From: Notolepis coatsorum
Lineage: Eukaryota; Chordata; Actinopteri; Aulopiformes; Paralepididae
Assembly: GCA_963971535.1 (NCBI GenBank)
Contig: OZ020601.1
Coordinates: 17,121,237-17,185,236 of the forward strand
Direction: 5' to 3'
DNA length: 64,000 nt
The position numbers and the translations under genes are program-made. Position 1 is the stretch's first letter. Each line of letters opens with the position of its first letter. This document shows positions 1-8,120 of the stretch, piece after piece. The notes under the pieces are model-generated. The model had not been told where the DNA came from, ran no database searches, and saw only the letters and a program-made list of their open reading frames with translations.

Positions 1-52
1 GTGAAGATGATGTTCCTGTGTACAGCTCCCTGTCCTAACTGATTGAGTGGTC

Positions 53-268
53 AAGACTATACTTTCAGGGATCATTTCTATAGTTTCTGACTTGTGAAAT
101 GTGTTTCTAAGGTGTTTGGTTTTGCTAACCACGATGAAGAGATGCGATATTTCCTTCTGAGCGTGAAGAGGGCAGTGGGAAATGATTAAGTTCATATACT
201 CACTGTCATTGATGATCGTTCTTTGCTTCCTAGTGCTTCATTGAGGGAGGAAATATGTTCAGAGTGGC
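53..268 (+). ncRNA. U3 snoRNA gene, class A
   Basis: Class A, 216 nt, leftmost copy. Its PSE is cut by the window edge: only gtgaagatga onward remains. The downstream spacer is unusual, with ctttaggaaatt near 355 and a 5-bp insertion near 382 not seen elsewhere in the window, so this unit is the least homogenised one. Box A and boxes C', B and C are intact; box D reads CAGA as in every copy. Confidence 0.9.
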
Positions 269-849
269 TATGTTTAACTTGTGAAATGAAAATATGTTTG
301 ATGATGCATATGAAGATAATGTTACAGATGTATTAGGTTGGTAGACAGTTTTACTTTAGGAAATTAAGCGCTTTCAGCTACTGTATGATGCTTCATGGAG
401 GTGGGACTGGCTTGGGAGTGGGGTTATATCTTTTAGCTCTTACATTGGTTGTCTGGTAAATTACAATCACTACAACTGTAATGGAAACATTTTAGAATGA
501 TGAATATATTTTTCAGATTTAAACATTGAAATCATTGACTTTGTTATTGTTAGCATTCTTACCAATATGATCCATCAATGAACACCATTTAATTTCTCGC
601 GCCTGTTGTTTTGACTGCTGTTTGATTGGTTACACCTCTTGAATGATTAAGATCAGCAATTCTTTCTCAAACAGCAAGGCTGTTTTTTAACAACAATGCT
701 ATGCTGTATTCAGTAGTGTAATAGTATTCTATGAAGTTGTGTTGTATCTTCCTCTGATCGATATGTGCGTTATAATCATGAACAGAAACAGCCATAAGTG
801 AAAATGATGTTCCTGTGTACAGCTCCCTGTCCTAACTGATTGAGTGGTC

Positions 850-1065
850 AAGACTATACTTTCAGGGATCATTTCTATAGTTTCTGACTTGTGAAATGTG
901 TTTCTAAGGTGTTTGGTTTTGCTAACCACGATGAAGAGATGCGATATTTCCTTCTGAGCGTGAAGAGGGCAGTGGGAAATGATTCAGTTCATATACTCTC
1001 TGTCATTGATGATCGTTCTTTGCTTCCTAGTGCTTCATTGAGGGAGGAAATATGTTCAGAGTGGC
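850..1065 (+). ncRNA. U3 snoRNA gene, class B
   Basis: Class B, 216 nt, promoter version gccATAAGTGAAAATG. It differs from class A inside helix III: GATTCAG in place of GATTAAG and CTCTGTC in place of CACTGTC, which leaves one U-U mismatch in a 7-bp stem. The following spacer has T5 after the small hairpin, against T6 elsewhere, giving a 791-bp unit. No box changes beyond the array-wide box D variant. Confidence 0.9.
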
Positions 1066-1416
1066 TATGTGTAACTTGTGAAATGAAAATATGTTTGATG
1101 ATGCATATGAAGATAATGTTACAGATGTATTAGGTTGGTAGACAGTTTTACTTTAGAAAATTAAGCGCTTTCAGCTATGATGCTTCATGGAGGTGGGACT
1201 GGCTTGGGAGTGGGGTTATATCTTTTAGCTCTTACATTGGTTGTCTGGTAAATTACAATCACTACAACTGTAAGGGAAACATTTTAGAATGATGAATATA
1301 TTTGTCAGATTTAAACATTGAAATCATTGACTTTGTTATTGTTAGCATTCTTACCAATATGATCCATCAATGAACACCATTTAATTTCTCGCGCCTGTTG
1401 TTTTGACTGCTGTTTG

Positions 1417-1423
1417 ATTGGTT
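1417..1423 (-). promoter_or_regulatory. Inverted CCAAT box in the DSE position (reference unit)
   Basis: ATTGGTT reads AACCAAT on the - strand and lies at -224 to -218 from the U3 start at 1641. This is where the distal sequence element of vertebrate Pol II snRNA-type genes sits. Rat U3 is known to use a CCAAT motif together with an octamer there. No perfect octamer is visible nearby. The motif recurs at the same offset before every U3 copy, except before 7905, where the LINE has moved it away. Confidence 0.6.
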
Positions 1424-1460
1424 ACACCTCTTGAATGATTAAGATCAGCAATTCTTTCTC

Positions 1461-1479
1461 AAACAGCAAGGCTGTTTTT
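1461..1479 (+). other. Small spacer hairpin followed by a T run (reference unit)
   Basis: AAACAGC (1461-1467), loop AAG, GCTGTTT (1471-1477): a perfect 7-bp inverted repeat at -180 to -164 of the U3 at 1641, running into T5 here and T6 in nearly all other units. Two units (before 3215 and before 5579) have AAATAGC, which keeps pairing as a G-U wobble in RNA. It lies between the distal and proximal promoter elements. It looks like a bacterial terminator but cannot be one in this context. Its role, if any, is unknown. Confidence 0.45.
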
Positions 1480-1581
1480 AACAACAATGCTATGCTGTAT
1501 TCAGTAGTGTAATAGTATTCTATGAAGTTGTGTTGTATCTTCCTCTGATCGATATGTGCGTTATAATCATGAACAGAAACA

Positions 1582-1598
1582 GCCGTAAGTGAAGATGA
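1582..1598 (+). promoter_or_regulatory. PSE-like proximal promoter element (reference unit)
   Basis: The motif gccgtaagtgaagatga occupies -59 to -43 of the U3 start at 1641, the standard place of the proximal sequence element bound by SNAPc. The CCNTAA core followed by a purine-rich A stretch resembles vertebrate U6 and 7SK PSEs as I remember them. Class B units have gccataagtgaaaatga. Five units toward the right end (before 51267, 53643, 56009, 56791 and 62315) have gccttaagtgaaaatga. No TATA box lies at -30, which suits Pol II rather than Pol III transcription. Confidence 0.65.
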
Positions 1599-1640
1599 TG
1601 TTCCTGTGTACAGCTCCCTGTCCTAACTGATTGAGTGGTC

Positions 1641-1856
1641 AAGACTATACTTTCAGGGATCATTTCTATAGTTTCTGACTTGTGAAATGTGTTTCTAAGG
1701 TGTTTGGTTTTGCTAACCACGATGAAGAGATGCGATATTTCCTTCTGAGCGTGAAGAGGGCAGTGGGAAATGATTAAGTTCATATACTCACTGTCATTGA
1801 TGATCGTTCTTTGCTTCCTAGTGCTTCATTGAGGGAGGAAATATGTTCAGAGTGGC
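1641..1856 (+). ncRNA. U3 snoRNA gene, class A (reference copy)
   Basis: U3 is the box C/D snoRNA of the SSU processome. It pairs with the 5' ETS and with 18S pre-rRNA in the nucleolus and guides cleavage rather than methylation. Positions 1-33 (1641-1673) match vertebrate U3, including the GAC box, box A and the ACTATA/TATAGT stem. A hairpin at 1679-1699 (CTT, GAAA, loop TGTG, TTTC, AAG) replaces the usual stem 1b with a different sequence but kept pairing. Box C' CGATGA is at 1720-1725 and box B GAGCGTGAAG at 1747-1756. Helix III is a 7-bp stem GGCAGTG/CACTGTC, and box C TGATGA is at 1798-1803. A terminal stem CTTCCT/AGGGAG follows, then box D at 1848-1851 and the GTGGC end. Box D is CAGA, not CTGA. 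The 216-nt length fits the family. Transcription is probably by Pol II from its own promoter (PSE at -59, CCAAT at -224). Confidence 0.93.
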
Positions 1857-1859
1857 TAT

Positions 1860-1880
1860 GTTTAACTTGTGAAATGAAAA
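1860..1880 (+). promoter_or_regulatory. Possible 3' box (reference unit)
   Basis: GTTTAAC begins 4 nt after the U3 end and is followed by a purine-rich stretch (gtgaaatgaaaa). Vertebrate snRNA-type genes carry a loosely conserved 3' box (GTTT, short gap, AAA and a purine-rich end) 9-19 nt downstream for 3' end formation. The match is loose and a little too close. In class B units GTTT is GTGT. This is a position-based suggestion only. Confidence 0.25.
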
Positions 1881-2432
1881 TATGTTTGATGATGCATATG
1901 AAGATAATGTTACAGATGTATTAGGTTGGTAGACAGTTTTACTTTAGAAAATTAAGCGCTTTCAGCTATGATGCTTCATGGAGGTGGGACTGGCTTGGGA
2001 GTGGGGTTATATCTTTTAGCTCTTACATTGGTTGTCTGGTAAATTACAATCACTACAACTGTAATGGAAACATTTTAGAATGATGAATATATTTGTCAGA
2101 TTTAAACATTGAAATCATTGACTTTGTTATTGTTAGCATTCTTACCAATATGATCCATCAATGAACACCATTTAATTTCTCGCGCCTGTTGTTTTGACTG
2201 CTGTTTGATTGGTTACACCTCTTGAATGATTAAGATCAGCAATTCTTTCTCAAACAGCAAGGCTGTTTTTTAACAACAATGCTATGCTGTATTCAGTAGT
2301 GTAATAGTATTCTATGAAGTTGTGTTGTATCTTCCTCTGATCGATATGTGCGTTATAATCATGAACAGAAACAGCCATAAGTGAAAATGATGTTCCTGTG
2401 TACAGCTCCCTGTCCTAACTGATTGAGTGGTC

Positions 2433-2638
2433 AAGACTATACTTTCATGGATCATTTCTATAGTTTCTGACTTGTGAAATGTGTTTCTAAGGTGTTTGGT
2501 TTTGCTAACCACGATGAAGAGATGCAATATTTCCTTCTGAGCGTGAAGAGGGCAGTGGGAAATGATTCAGTTCATATACTCTCTGTCATTGATGATCGTT
2601 CTTTGCTTCATTGAGGGAGGAAATATGTTCAGAGTGGC
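2433..2638 (+). ncRNA. U3 snoRNA gene, class Bd, box A mutated
   Basis: Class Bd, 206 nt. It lacks 10 nt between two GCTTC repeats in the terminal stem. G16 of box A is T (2448, CATGG for CAGGG), in the segment expected to pair with 18S pre-rRNA, so this copy is probably impaired. The helix II loop reads gagatgCAat. Confidence 0.85.
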
Positions 2639-3214
2639 TATGTGTAACTTGTGAAATGAAAATATGTTTGATGATGCATATGAAGATAATGTTACAGATG
2701 TATTAGGTTGGTAGACAGTTTTACTTTAGAAAATTAAGCGCTTTCAGCTATGATGCTTCATGGAGGTGGGACTGGCTTGGGAGTGGGGTTATATCTTTTA
2801 GCTCTTACATTGGTTGTCTGGTCAATTACAATCACTACAACTGTAATGGAAACATTTTAGAATGATGAATATATTTTTCAGATTTAAACATTGAAATCAT
2901 TGACTTTGTTATTGTTAGCATTCTTACCAATATGATCCATCAATGAACACCATTTAATTTCTCGCGCCTGTTGTTTTGACTGCTGTTTGATTGGTTACAC
3001 CTCTTGAATGATTAAGATCAGCAATTCTTTCTCAAATAGCAAGGCTGTTTTTTAACAACAATGCTATGCTGTATTCAGTAGTGTAATAGTATTCTATGAA
3101 GTTGTGTTGTATCTTCCTCTGATCGATATGTGCGTTATAATCATGAACAGAAACAGCCATAAGTGAAAATGATGTTCCTGTGTACAGCTCCCTGTCCTAA
3201 CTGATTGAGTGGTC

Positions 3215-3428
3215 AAGACTATACTTTCAGGGATCATTTCTATAGTTTCTGACTTGTGAAATGTGTTTCTAAGGTGTTTGGTTTTGCTAACCACGATGAA
3301 GAGATGCGATATTTCCTTCTGAGCGTGAAGAGGGCAGTGGGAAATGATTCAGTTCATATACTCTGTCATTGATGATCGTTCTTTGCTTCCTAGTGCTTCA
3401 TTGAGGGAGGAAATATGTTCAGAGTGGC
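3215..3428 (+). ncRNA. U3 snoRNA gene, class B'
   Basis: Class B', 214 nt: one CT of the CTCTCT run in the 3' side of helix III is missing (atactctgtc). The GGCAG/CTGTC base of that helix is unaffected. Box A is intact. The unit upstream has caaatagc in the spacer hairpin and the following spacer has tgacgttg. Confidence 0.88.
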
Positions 3429-4004
3429 TATGTGTAACTTGTGAAATGAAAATATGTTTGATGATGCATATGAAGATAATGTTACAGATGTATTAGGTTG
3501 GTAGACAGTTTTACTTTAGAAAATTAAGCGCTTTCAGCTATGATGCTTCATGGAGGTGGGACTGGCTTGGGAGTGGGGTTATATCTTTTAGCTCTTACAT
3601 TGGTTGTCTGGTAAATTACAATCACTACAACTGTAATGGAAACATTTTAGAATGATGAATATATTTGTCAGATTTAAACATTGAAATCATTGACGTTGTT
3701 ATTGTTAGCATTCTTACCAATATGATCCATCAATGAACACCATTTAATTTCTCGCGCCTGTTGTTTTGACTGCTGTTTGATTGGTTACACCTCTTGAATG
3801 ATTAAGATCAGCAATTCTTTCTCAAACAGCAAGGCTGTTTTTTAACAACAATGCTATGCTGTATTCAGTAGTGTAATAGTATTCTATGAAGTTGTGTTGT
3901 ATCTTCCTCTGATCGATATGTGCGTTATAATCATGAACAGAAACAGCCGTAAGTGAAGATGATGTTCCTGTGTACAGCTCCCTGTCCTAACTGATTGAGT
4001 GGTC

Positions 4005-4220
4005 AAGACTATACTTTCAGGGATCATTTCTATAGTTTCTGACTTGTGAAATGTGTTTCTAAGGTGTTTGGTTTTGCTAACCACGATGAAGAGATGCGAT
4101 ATTTCCTTCTGAGCGTGAAGAGGGCAGTGGGAAATGATTAAGTTCATATACTCACTGTCATTGATGATCGTTCTTTGCTTCCTAGTGCTTCATTGAGGGA
4201 GGAAATATGTTCAGAGTGGC
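4005..4220 (+). ncRNA. U3 snoRNA gene, class A
   Basis: Class A, 216 nt, no departures from the reference copy seen. It opens the second A-Bd-B' trimer. Confidence 0.9.
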
Positions 4221-4796
4221 TATGTTTAACTTGTGAAATGAAAATATGTTTGATGATGCATATGAAGATAATGTTACAGATGTATTAGGTTGGTAGACAG
4301 TTTTACTTTAGAAAATTAAGCGCTTTCAGCTATGATGCTTCATGGAGGTGGGACTGGCTTGGGAGTGGGGTTATATCTTTTAGCTCTTACATTGGTTGTC
4401 TGGTAAATTACAATCACTACAACTGTAATGGAAACATTTTAGAATGATGAATATATTTGTCAGATTTAAACATTGAAATCATTGACTTTGTTATTGTTAG
4501 CATTCTTACCAATATGATCCATCAATGAACACCATTTAATTTCTCGCGCCTGTTGTTTTGACTGCTGTTTGATTGGTTACACCTCTTGAATGATTAAGAT
4601 CAGCAATTCTTTCTCAAACAGCAAGGCTGTTTTTTAACAACAATGCTATGCTGTATTCAGTAGTGTAATAGTATTCTATGAAGTTGTGTTGTATCTTCCT
4701 CTGATCGATATGTGCGTTATAATCATGAACAGAAACAGCCATAAGTGAAAATGATGTTCCTGTGTACAGCTCCCTGTCCTAACTGATTGAGTGGTC

Positions 4797-5002
4797 AAGA
4801 CTATACTTTCATGGATCATTTCTATAGTTTCTGACTTGTGAAATGTGTTTCTAAGGTGTTTGGTTTTGCTAACCACGATGAAGAGATGCAATATTTCCTT
4901 CTGAGCGTGAAGAGGGCAGTGGGAAATGATTCAGTTCATATACTCTCTGTCATTGATGATCGTTCTTTGCTTCATTGAGGGAGGAAATATGTTCAGAGTG
5001 GC
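4797..5002 (+). ncRNA. U3 snoRNA gene, class Bd, box A mutated
   Basis: Class Bd, 206 nt, with the same G16-to-T change in box A (4812) as the copy 2364 bp upstream, so the two descend from one duplicated segment. Confidence 0.85.
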
Positions 5003-5578
5003 TATGTGTAACTTGTGAAATGAAAATATGTTTGATGATGCATATGAAGATAATGTTACAGATGTATTAGGTTGGTAGACAGTTTTACTTTAGAAAATTA
5101 AGCGCTTTCAGCTATGATGCTTCATGGAGGTGGGACTGGCTTGGGAGTGGGGTTATATCTTTTAGCTCTTACATTGGTTGTCTGGTAAATTACAATCACT
5201 ACAACTGTAATGGAAACATTTTAGAATGATGAATATATTTTTCAGATTTAAACATTGAAATCATTGACTTTGTTATTGTTAGCATTCTTACCAATATGAT
5301 CCATCAATGAACACCATTTAATTTCTCGCGCCTGTTGTTTTGACTGCTGTTTGATTGGTTACACCTCTTGAATGATTAAGATCAGCAATTCTTTCTCAAA
5401 TAGCAAGGCTGTTTTTTAACAACAATGCTATGCTGTATTCAGTAGTGTAATAGTATTCTATGAAGTTGTGTTGTATCTTCCTCTGATCGATATGTGCGTT
5501 ATAATCATGAACAGAAACAGCCATAAGTGAAAATGATGTTCCTGTGTACAGCTCCCTGTCCTAACTGATTGAGTGGTC

Positions 5579-5792
5579 AAGACTATACTTTCAGGGATCA
5601 TTTCTATAGTTTCTGACTTGTGAAATGTGTTTCTAAGGTGTTTGGTTTTGCTAACCACGATGAAGAGATGCGATATTTCCTTCTGAGCGTGAAGAGGGCA
5701 GTGGGAAATGATTCAGTTCATATACTCTGTCATTGATGATCGTTCTTTGCTTCCTAGTGCTTCATTGAGGGAGGAAATATGTTCAGAGTGGC
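5579..5792 (+). ncRNA. U3 snoRNA gene, class B', upstream of the LINE
   Basis: Class B', 214 nt. Its own promoter is intact (caaatagc variant in the spacer hairpin). The LINE lies 364 bp downstream of its 3' end and so should not affect its transcription directly. Confidence 0.88.
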
Positions 5793-6157
5793 TATGTGTA
5801 ACTTGTGAAATGAAAATATGTTTGATGATGCATATGAAGATAATGTTACAGATGTATTAGGTTGGTAGACAGTTTTACTTTAGAAAATTAAGCGCTTTCA
5901 GCTATGATGCTTCATGGAGGTGGGACTGGCTTGGGAGTGGGGTTATATCTTTTAGCTCTTACATTGGTTGTCTGGTAAATTACAATCACTACAACTGTAA
6001 TGGAAACATTTTAGAATGATGAATATATTTGTCAGATTTAAACATTGAAATCATTGACGTTGTTATTGTTAGCATTCTTACCAATATGATCCATCAATGA
6101 ACACCATTTAATTTCTCGCGCCTGTTGTTTTGACTGCTGTTTGATTGGTTACACCCT

Positions 6158-7219
6158 CTGCAATTTGCATATCGCCCCAACAGGTCCACGGAGGACGCCA
6201 TAGCCCATGTGCTGCACACAGCAGCATCACATCTGGACAAGAGGCAGGGGAACTATGTGAGAATGCTGTTCATCGACTACAGCTCAGCATTCAATACCAT
6301 AGTCCCCTCCAAACTCATAGCCAAGCTCAGGGACCTGGGCTTGAACTATGACCTGTGCCAGTGGGTCCTGGACTTCCTGACGGGCAGACCCCATGTGGTA
6401 AGAGCCGGCAACTGCACCTCCTCATCCATCATGCTCAACATAGGGGCCCCCCAGGGCTGTGTTCTGAGCCCCCTCCTCTACTCCCTGTACACACATGACT
6501 GCGTAGCACAGCGGAACAACAACACCATCATCAAATTTGCTGATGACACAGTAGTGGTGGGCCTGATCTCTGCCAACGACGAAAGGGCCTACCTGGAAGA
6601 GGTAGAGAACCTGTCACAGTGGTGTCAGGAGAACTGCCTCTCCCTGAACGTCAGCAAAACAAAAGAGATGATTGTGGACTTCAGGAGGTCGGGGGTCAAG
6701 GACTACAGCCCCCTCAGCATCGACGGGGCACCAGTTGAGAGAGTGAACAGTTTCAAGTACCTCGGAGCCCACATATCCGAGGACTTGACATGGACCACAC
6801 ACATTGACAGTGTTGTGAAGAAGGCACGACAACGCCTCTACTTCCTCAGGCGCCTAAGGAAGTTCCAAGTCAGTCAGAAGATCCTTAGGAACTTCTACTC
6901 ATGTACAATAGAGAGCATCCTGACCGGCAACATCACCTCCTGGTTTGGGAATAGCACTGCAAAAGACCGTAGCAGACTACAAAGAGTGACACGTTCAGCC
7001 GAACGCACAATTAGAGGGGGGCTTCCCACCCTCCAGAACATTTACAACAAGCGGTGCAAGGGGAAGGCTAAGAGAATTATTAAGGACTCGAGCCACCCGA
7101 ACAACTGCCTCTTTGAACTGCTGCCGTCAGGCAAGCGATACCGGAGTCTTATGGCGAGCACAGAAAGACTCAGAAGGAGCTTCTATCCCCAGGCCATCAG
7201 GCTGCTAAACGAACAATAA
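6158..7219 (+). CDS. LINE reverse transcriptase, C-terminal fragment
   Basis: The frame runs 353 residues from the 5' truncation point (Leu-Gln-Phe-Ala-Tyr, typical of the RT fingers in this group) to the TAA at 7217-7219, with no internal stop. The first in-frame Met is residue 36 (6263); an apparent start at 6209 is GTG, so no true start exists in the fragment. Motif A is FIDYSSAF with Asp at residue 40. Motif B is GAPQG at 96-100, and the catalytic FADD is at 127-130. Thumb and C-terminal regions follow, ending in a typical [12 protein letters not shown] tail. The RT would copy LINE RNA at the target site in the nucleus, but without the endonuclease and a promoter this copy cannot move by itself. 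Codon and base composition are clearly unlike the AT-rich array. Confidence 0.92.
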   Translation: MQFAYRPNRSTEDAIAHVLHTAASHLDKRQGNYVRMLFIDYSSAFNTIVPSKLIAKLRDLGLNYDLCQWVLDFLTGRPHVVRAGNCTSSSIMLNIGAPQGCVLSPLLYSLYTHDCVAQRNNNTIIKFADDTVVVGLISANDERAYLEEVENLSQWCQENCLSLNVSKTKEMIVDFRRSGVKDYSPLSIDGAPVERVNSFKYLGAHISEDLTWTTHIDSVVKKARQRLYFLRRLRKFQVSQKILRNFYSCTIESILTGNITSWFGNSTAKDRSRLQRVTRSAERTIRGGLPTLQNIYNKRCKGKAKRIIKDSSHPNNCLFELLPSGKRYRSLMASTERLRRSFYPQAIRLLNEQ

Positions 7220-7239
7220 TCGCTAAACGAACAATAATC
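7204..7239 (+). repeat. 18-bp tandem duplication over the LINE stop codon
   Basis: The 18-mer gctaaacgaacaataatc occurs twice in a row (7204-7221 and 7222-7239). The first copy contains the functional TAA, so the second lies in the 3' UTR and the protein is unchanged. Confidence 0.9.
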
Positions 7240-7692
7240 ACTATGCAACAACCATCAAATGCACACAGCACACACACCCACACGCACACACTCACTCAAA
7301 CAAACAACACACTGCAGCACCCACTCTCCACACTTTAGATCACACAAACACACTTACACTTTATATTTATTGATAAAGGATTTGCACTACAACTCGTACA
7401 CCTACTGTGAATTGTACCTAAACTGCACCTCGTCCATTTATGCCTTGCACTATATAGTATTGTATATTAGTACACTGCACAGTATTGTATATTGTATGGT
7501 AACTACGTCTACGAACATTGTACATATGTCTAAACTGAACACTGTGACCTCTTTTTTTACTTCTAATTTTTACTATTTTTACTATGTTTTTATTTCATAC
7601 TTATCTTGTCATGCACAGTCTCTGGAGCGCAACAGTAAGAAGCATTTTGTACAAAAGTATTCTGTACTTCTGTATGACAACTATTAAAGAAA
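7220..7692 (+). other. LINE 3' UTR
   Basis: Non-coding tail of the LINE. It includes a CA-rich stretch at about 7261-7296, two imperfect copies of agtattgtatatt around 7457 and 7481, T-rich runs near 7550-7590, and a 3' end of tattaaagaaa. A 142-codon frame at 7259-7687 has low-complexity composition (His, Thr, Tyr rich) and I do not consider it a gene. Confidence 0.8.
7683..7688 (+). promoter_or_regulatory. Polyadenylation-like hexamer at the LINE end
   Basis: ATTAAA, the commonest variant of the AATAAA signal, 4 nt before the element/host junction. No poly(A) tail follows, as expected for CR1/L2 elements, which end in short 3' repeats rather than poly(A). Confidence 0.4.
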
Positions 7693-7904
7693 CTTGAATG
7701 ATTAAGATCAGCAATTCTTTCTCAAACAGCAAGGCTGTTTTTTAACAACAATGCTATGCTGTATTCAGTAGTGTAATAGTATTCTATGAAGTTGTGTTGT
7801 ATCTTCCTCTGATCGATATGTGCGTTATAATCATGAACAGAAACAGCCGTAAGTGAAGATGATGTTCCTGTGTACAGCTCCCTGTCCTAACTGATTGAGT
7901 GGTC

Positions 7905-8120
7905 AAGACTATACTTTCAGGGATCATTTCTATAGTTTCTGACTTGTGAAATGTGTTTCTAAGGTGTTTGGTTTTGCTAACCACGATGAAGAGATGCGAT
8001 ATTTCCTTCTGAGCGTGAAGAGGGCAGTGGGAAATGATTAAGTTCATATACTCACTGTCATTGATGATCGTTCTTTGCTTCCTAGTGCTTCATTGAGGGA
8101 GGAAATATGTTCAGAGTGGC
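7905..8120 (+). ncRNA. U3 snoRNA gene, class A, distal promoter separated by the LINE
   Basis: Class A, 216 nt, gene body like the reference. Its CCAAT motif (6147-6153) now lies about 1.75 kb upstream because the LINE was inserted a few bases after it. PSE and spacer hairpin remain in place. Basal transcription might persist but normal activation is probably lost. Confidence 0.88.

Larger units (their letters stand above)
1..6155 (+). repeat. U3 snoRNA tandem array, left part
   Basis: Head-to-tail repeats of 782-792 bp, seen directly by recurrence of the same U3 5' end at 53, 850, 1641, 2433, 3215, 4005, 4797 and 5579. Each unit is one U3 gene (206-216 nt) plus a spacer of about 575 bp. Most unit-length differences come from indels inside the U3 gene: 792 for full-length, 790 for the CT deletion, 782 for the 10-nt deletion. 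The leftmost complete unit is 797 bp because its spacer carries 5 extra bases near 382 (ctactgtatg against ctatg). The array continues beyond the left edge. Confidence 0.97.
6156..7692 (+). mobile_element. 5'-truncated CR1/L2-superfamily LINE (L2 or Rex1-like)
   Basis: A 1537-bp GC-richer block interrupts one repeat unit. It encodes the C-terminal part of a LINE reverse transcriptase in one open frame, then a 3' UTR with a CA-rich stretch and ATTAAA near the end. The endonuclease and the N-terminal half of ORF2 are missing, which is the 5' truncation usual for retrotransposed LINEs. The left junction is ggttacacc/ctctgcaa and the right junction is aaagaaa/cttgaatg. Against the uninterrupted repeat the insertion removed a single T and left no visible target-site duplication. 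Only this unit has it, so it arrived after the array formed and has not been spread by homogenisation. The open frame suggests it is young. Assignment between L2 and Rex1 is not certain. Confidence 0.92.

Noticed and set aside
891-1133. An 80-codon + strand reading frame in class B units
   Set aside because: It lies within U3 and its 3' flank, exists only in full-length class B copies, and is broken by the 2-nt and 10-nt deletions and by class A bases. Not a protein gene.
1461-1479. Rho-independent bacterial terminator
   Set aside because: The hairpin and T run look like one, but the locus is animal DNA with a LINE and U3 genes.
1560-1568. TATA box at gttataatc
   Set aside because: It lies about 75-80 nt before the U3 start, upstream of the PSE, not at -30, and several units have lost it (atagacatg, ataggcatg).
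1520-1783. A 66-99 codon reading frame on the - strand, conserved in nearly all units
   Set aside because: It is the antisense of the U3 promoter and the 5' half of U3. Its conservation follows from the RNA gene, its length changes with each small RNA variant, and the copy at 19753 has a stop in it. No start context or protein family is recognisable.
1888-1900. Octamer-like atgcatat downstream of each U3
   Set aside because: It has a mismatch to ATGCAAAT and lies over 500 bp before the next gene, so no link to the distal element can be argued.
2045-2066. ZNF143/Staf-type site around actacaactgtaatgg in the spacers
   Set aside because: It shares ACTACAA with the Staf consensus but lacks the TCCCA core, and it lies about 380 bp before the next U3, outside the usual distal element position.
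6614-6832. A 72-codon - strand frame and a 68-codon + strand frame (6145-6351) over the LINE
   Set aside because: Both are shadow frames of the reverse transcriptase coding sequence.
7259-7687. A 142-codon frame after the LINE stop codon
   Set aside because: It lies in the 3' UTR, has low-complexity composition from CA and T-rich sequence, and resembles no known LINE protein.
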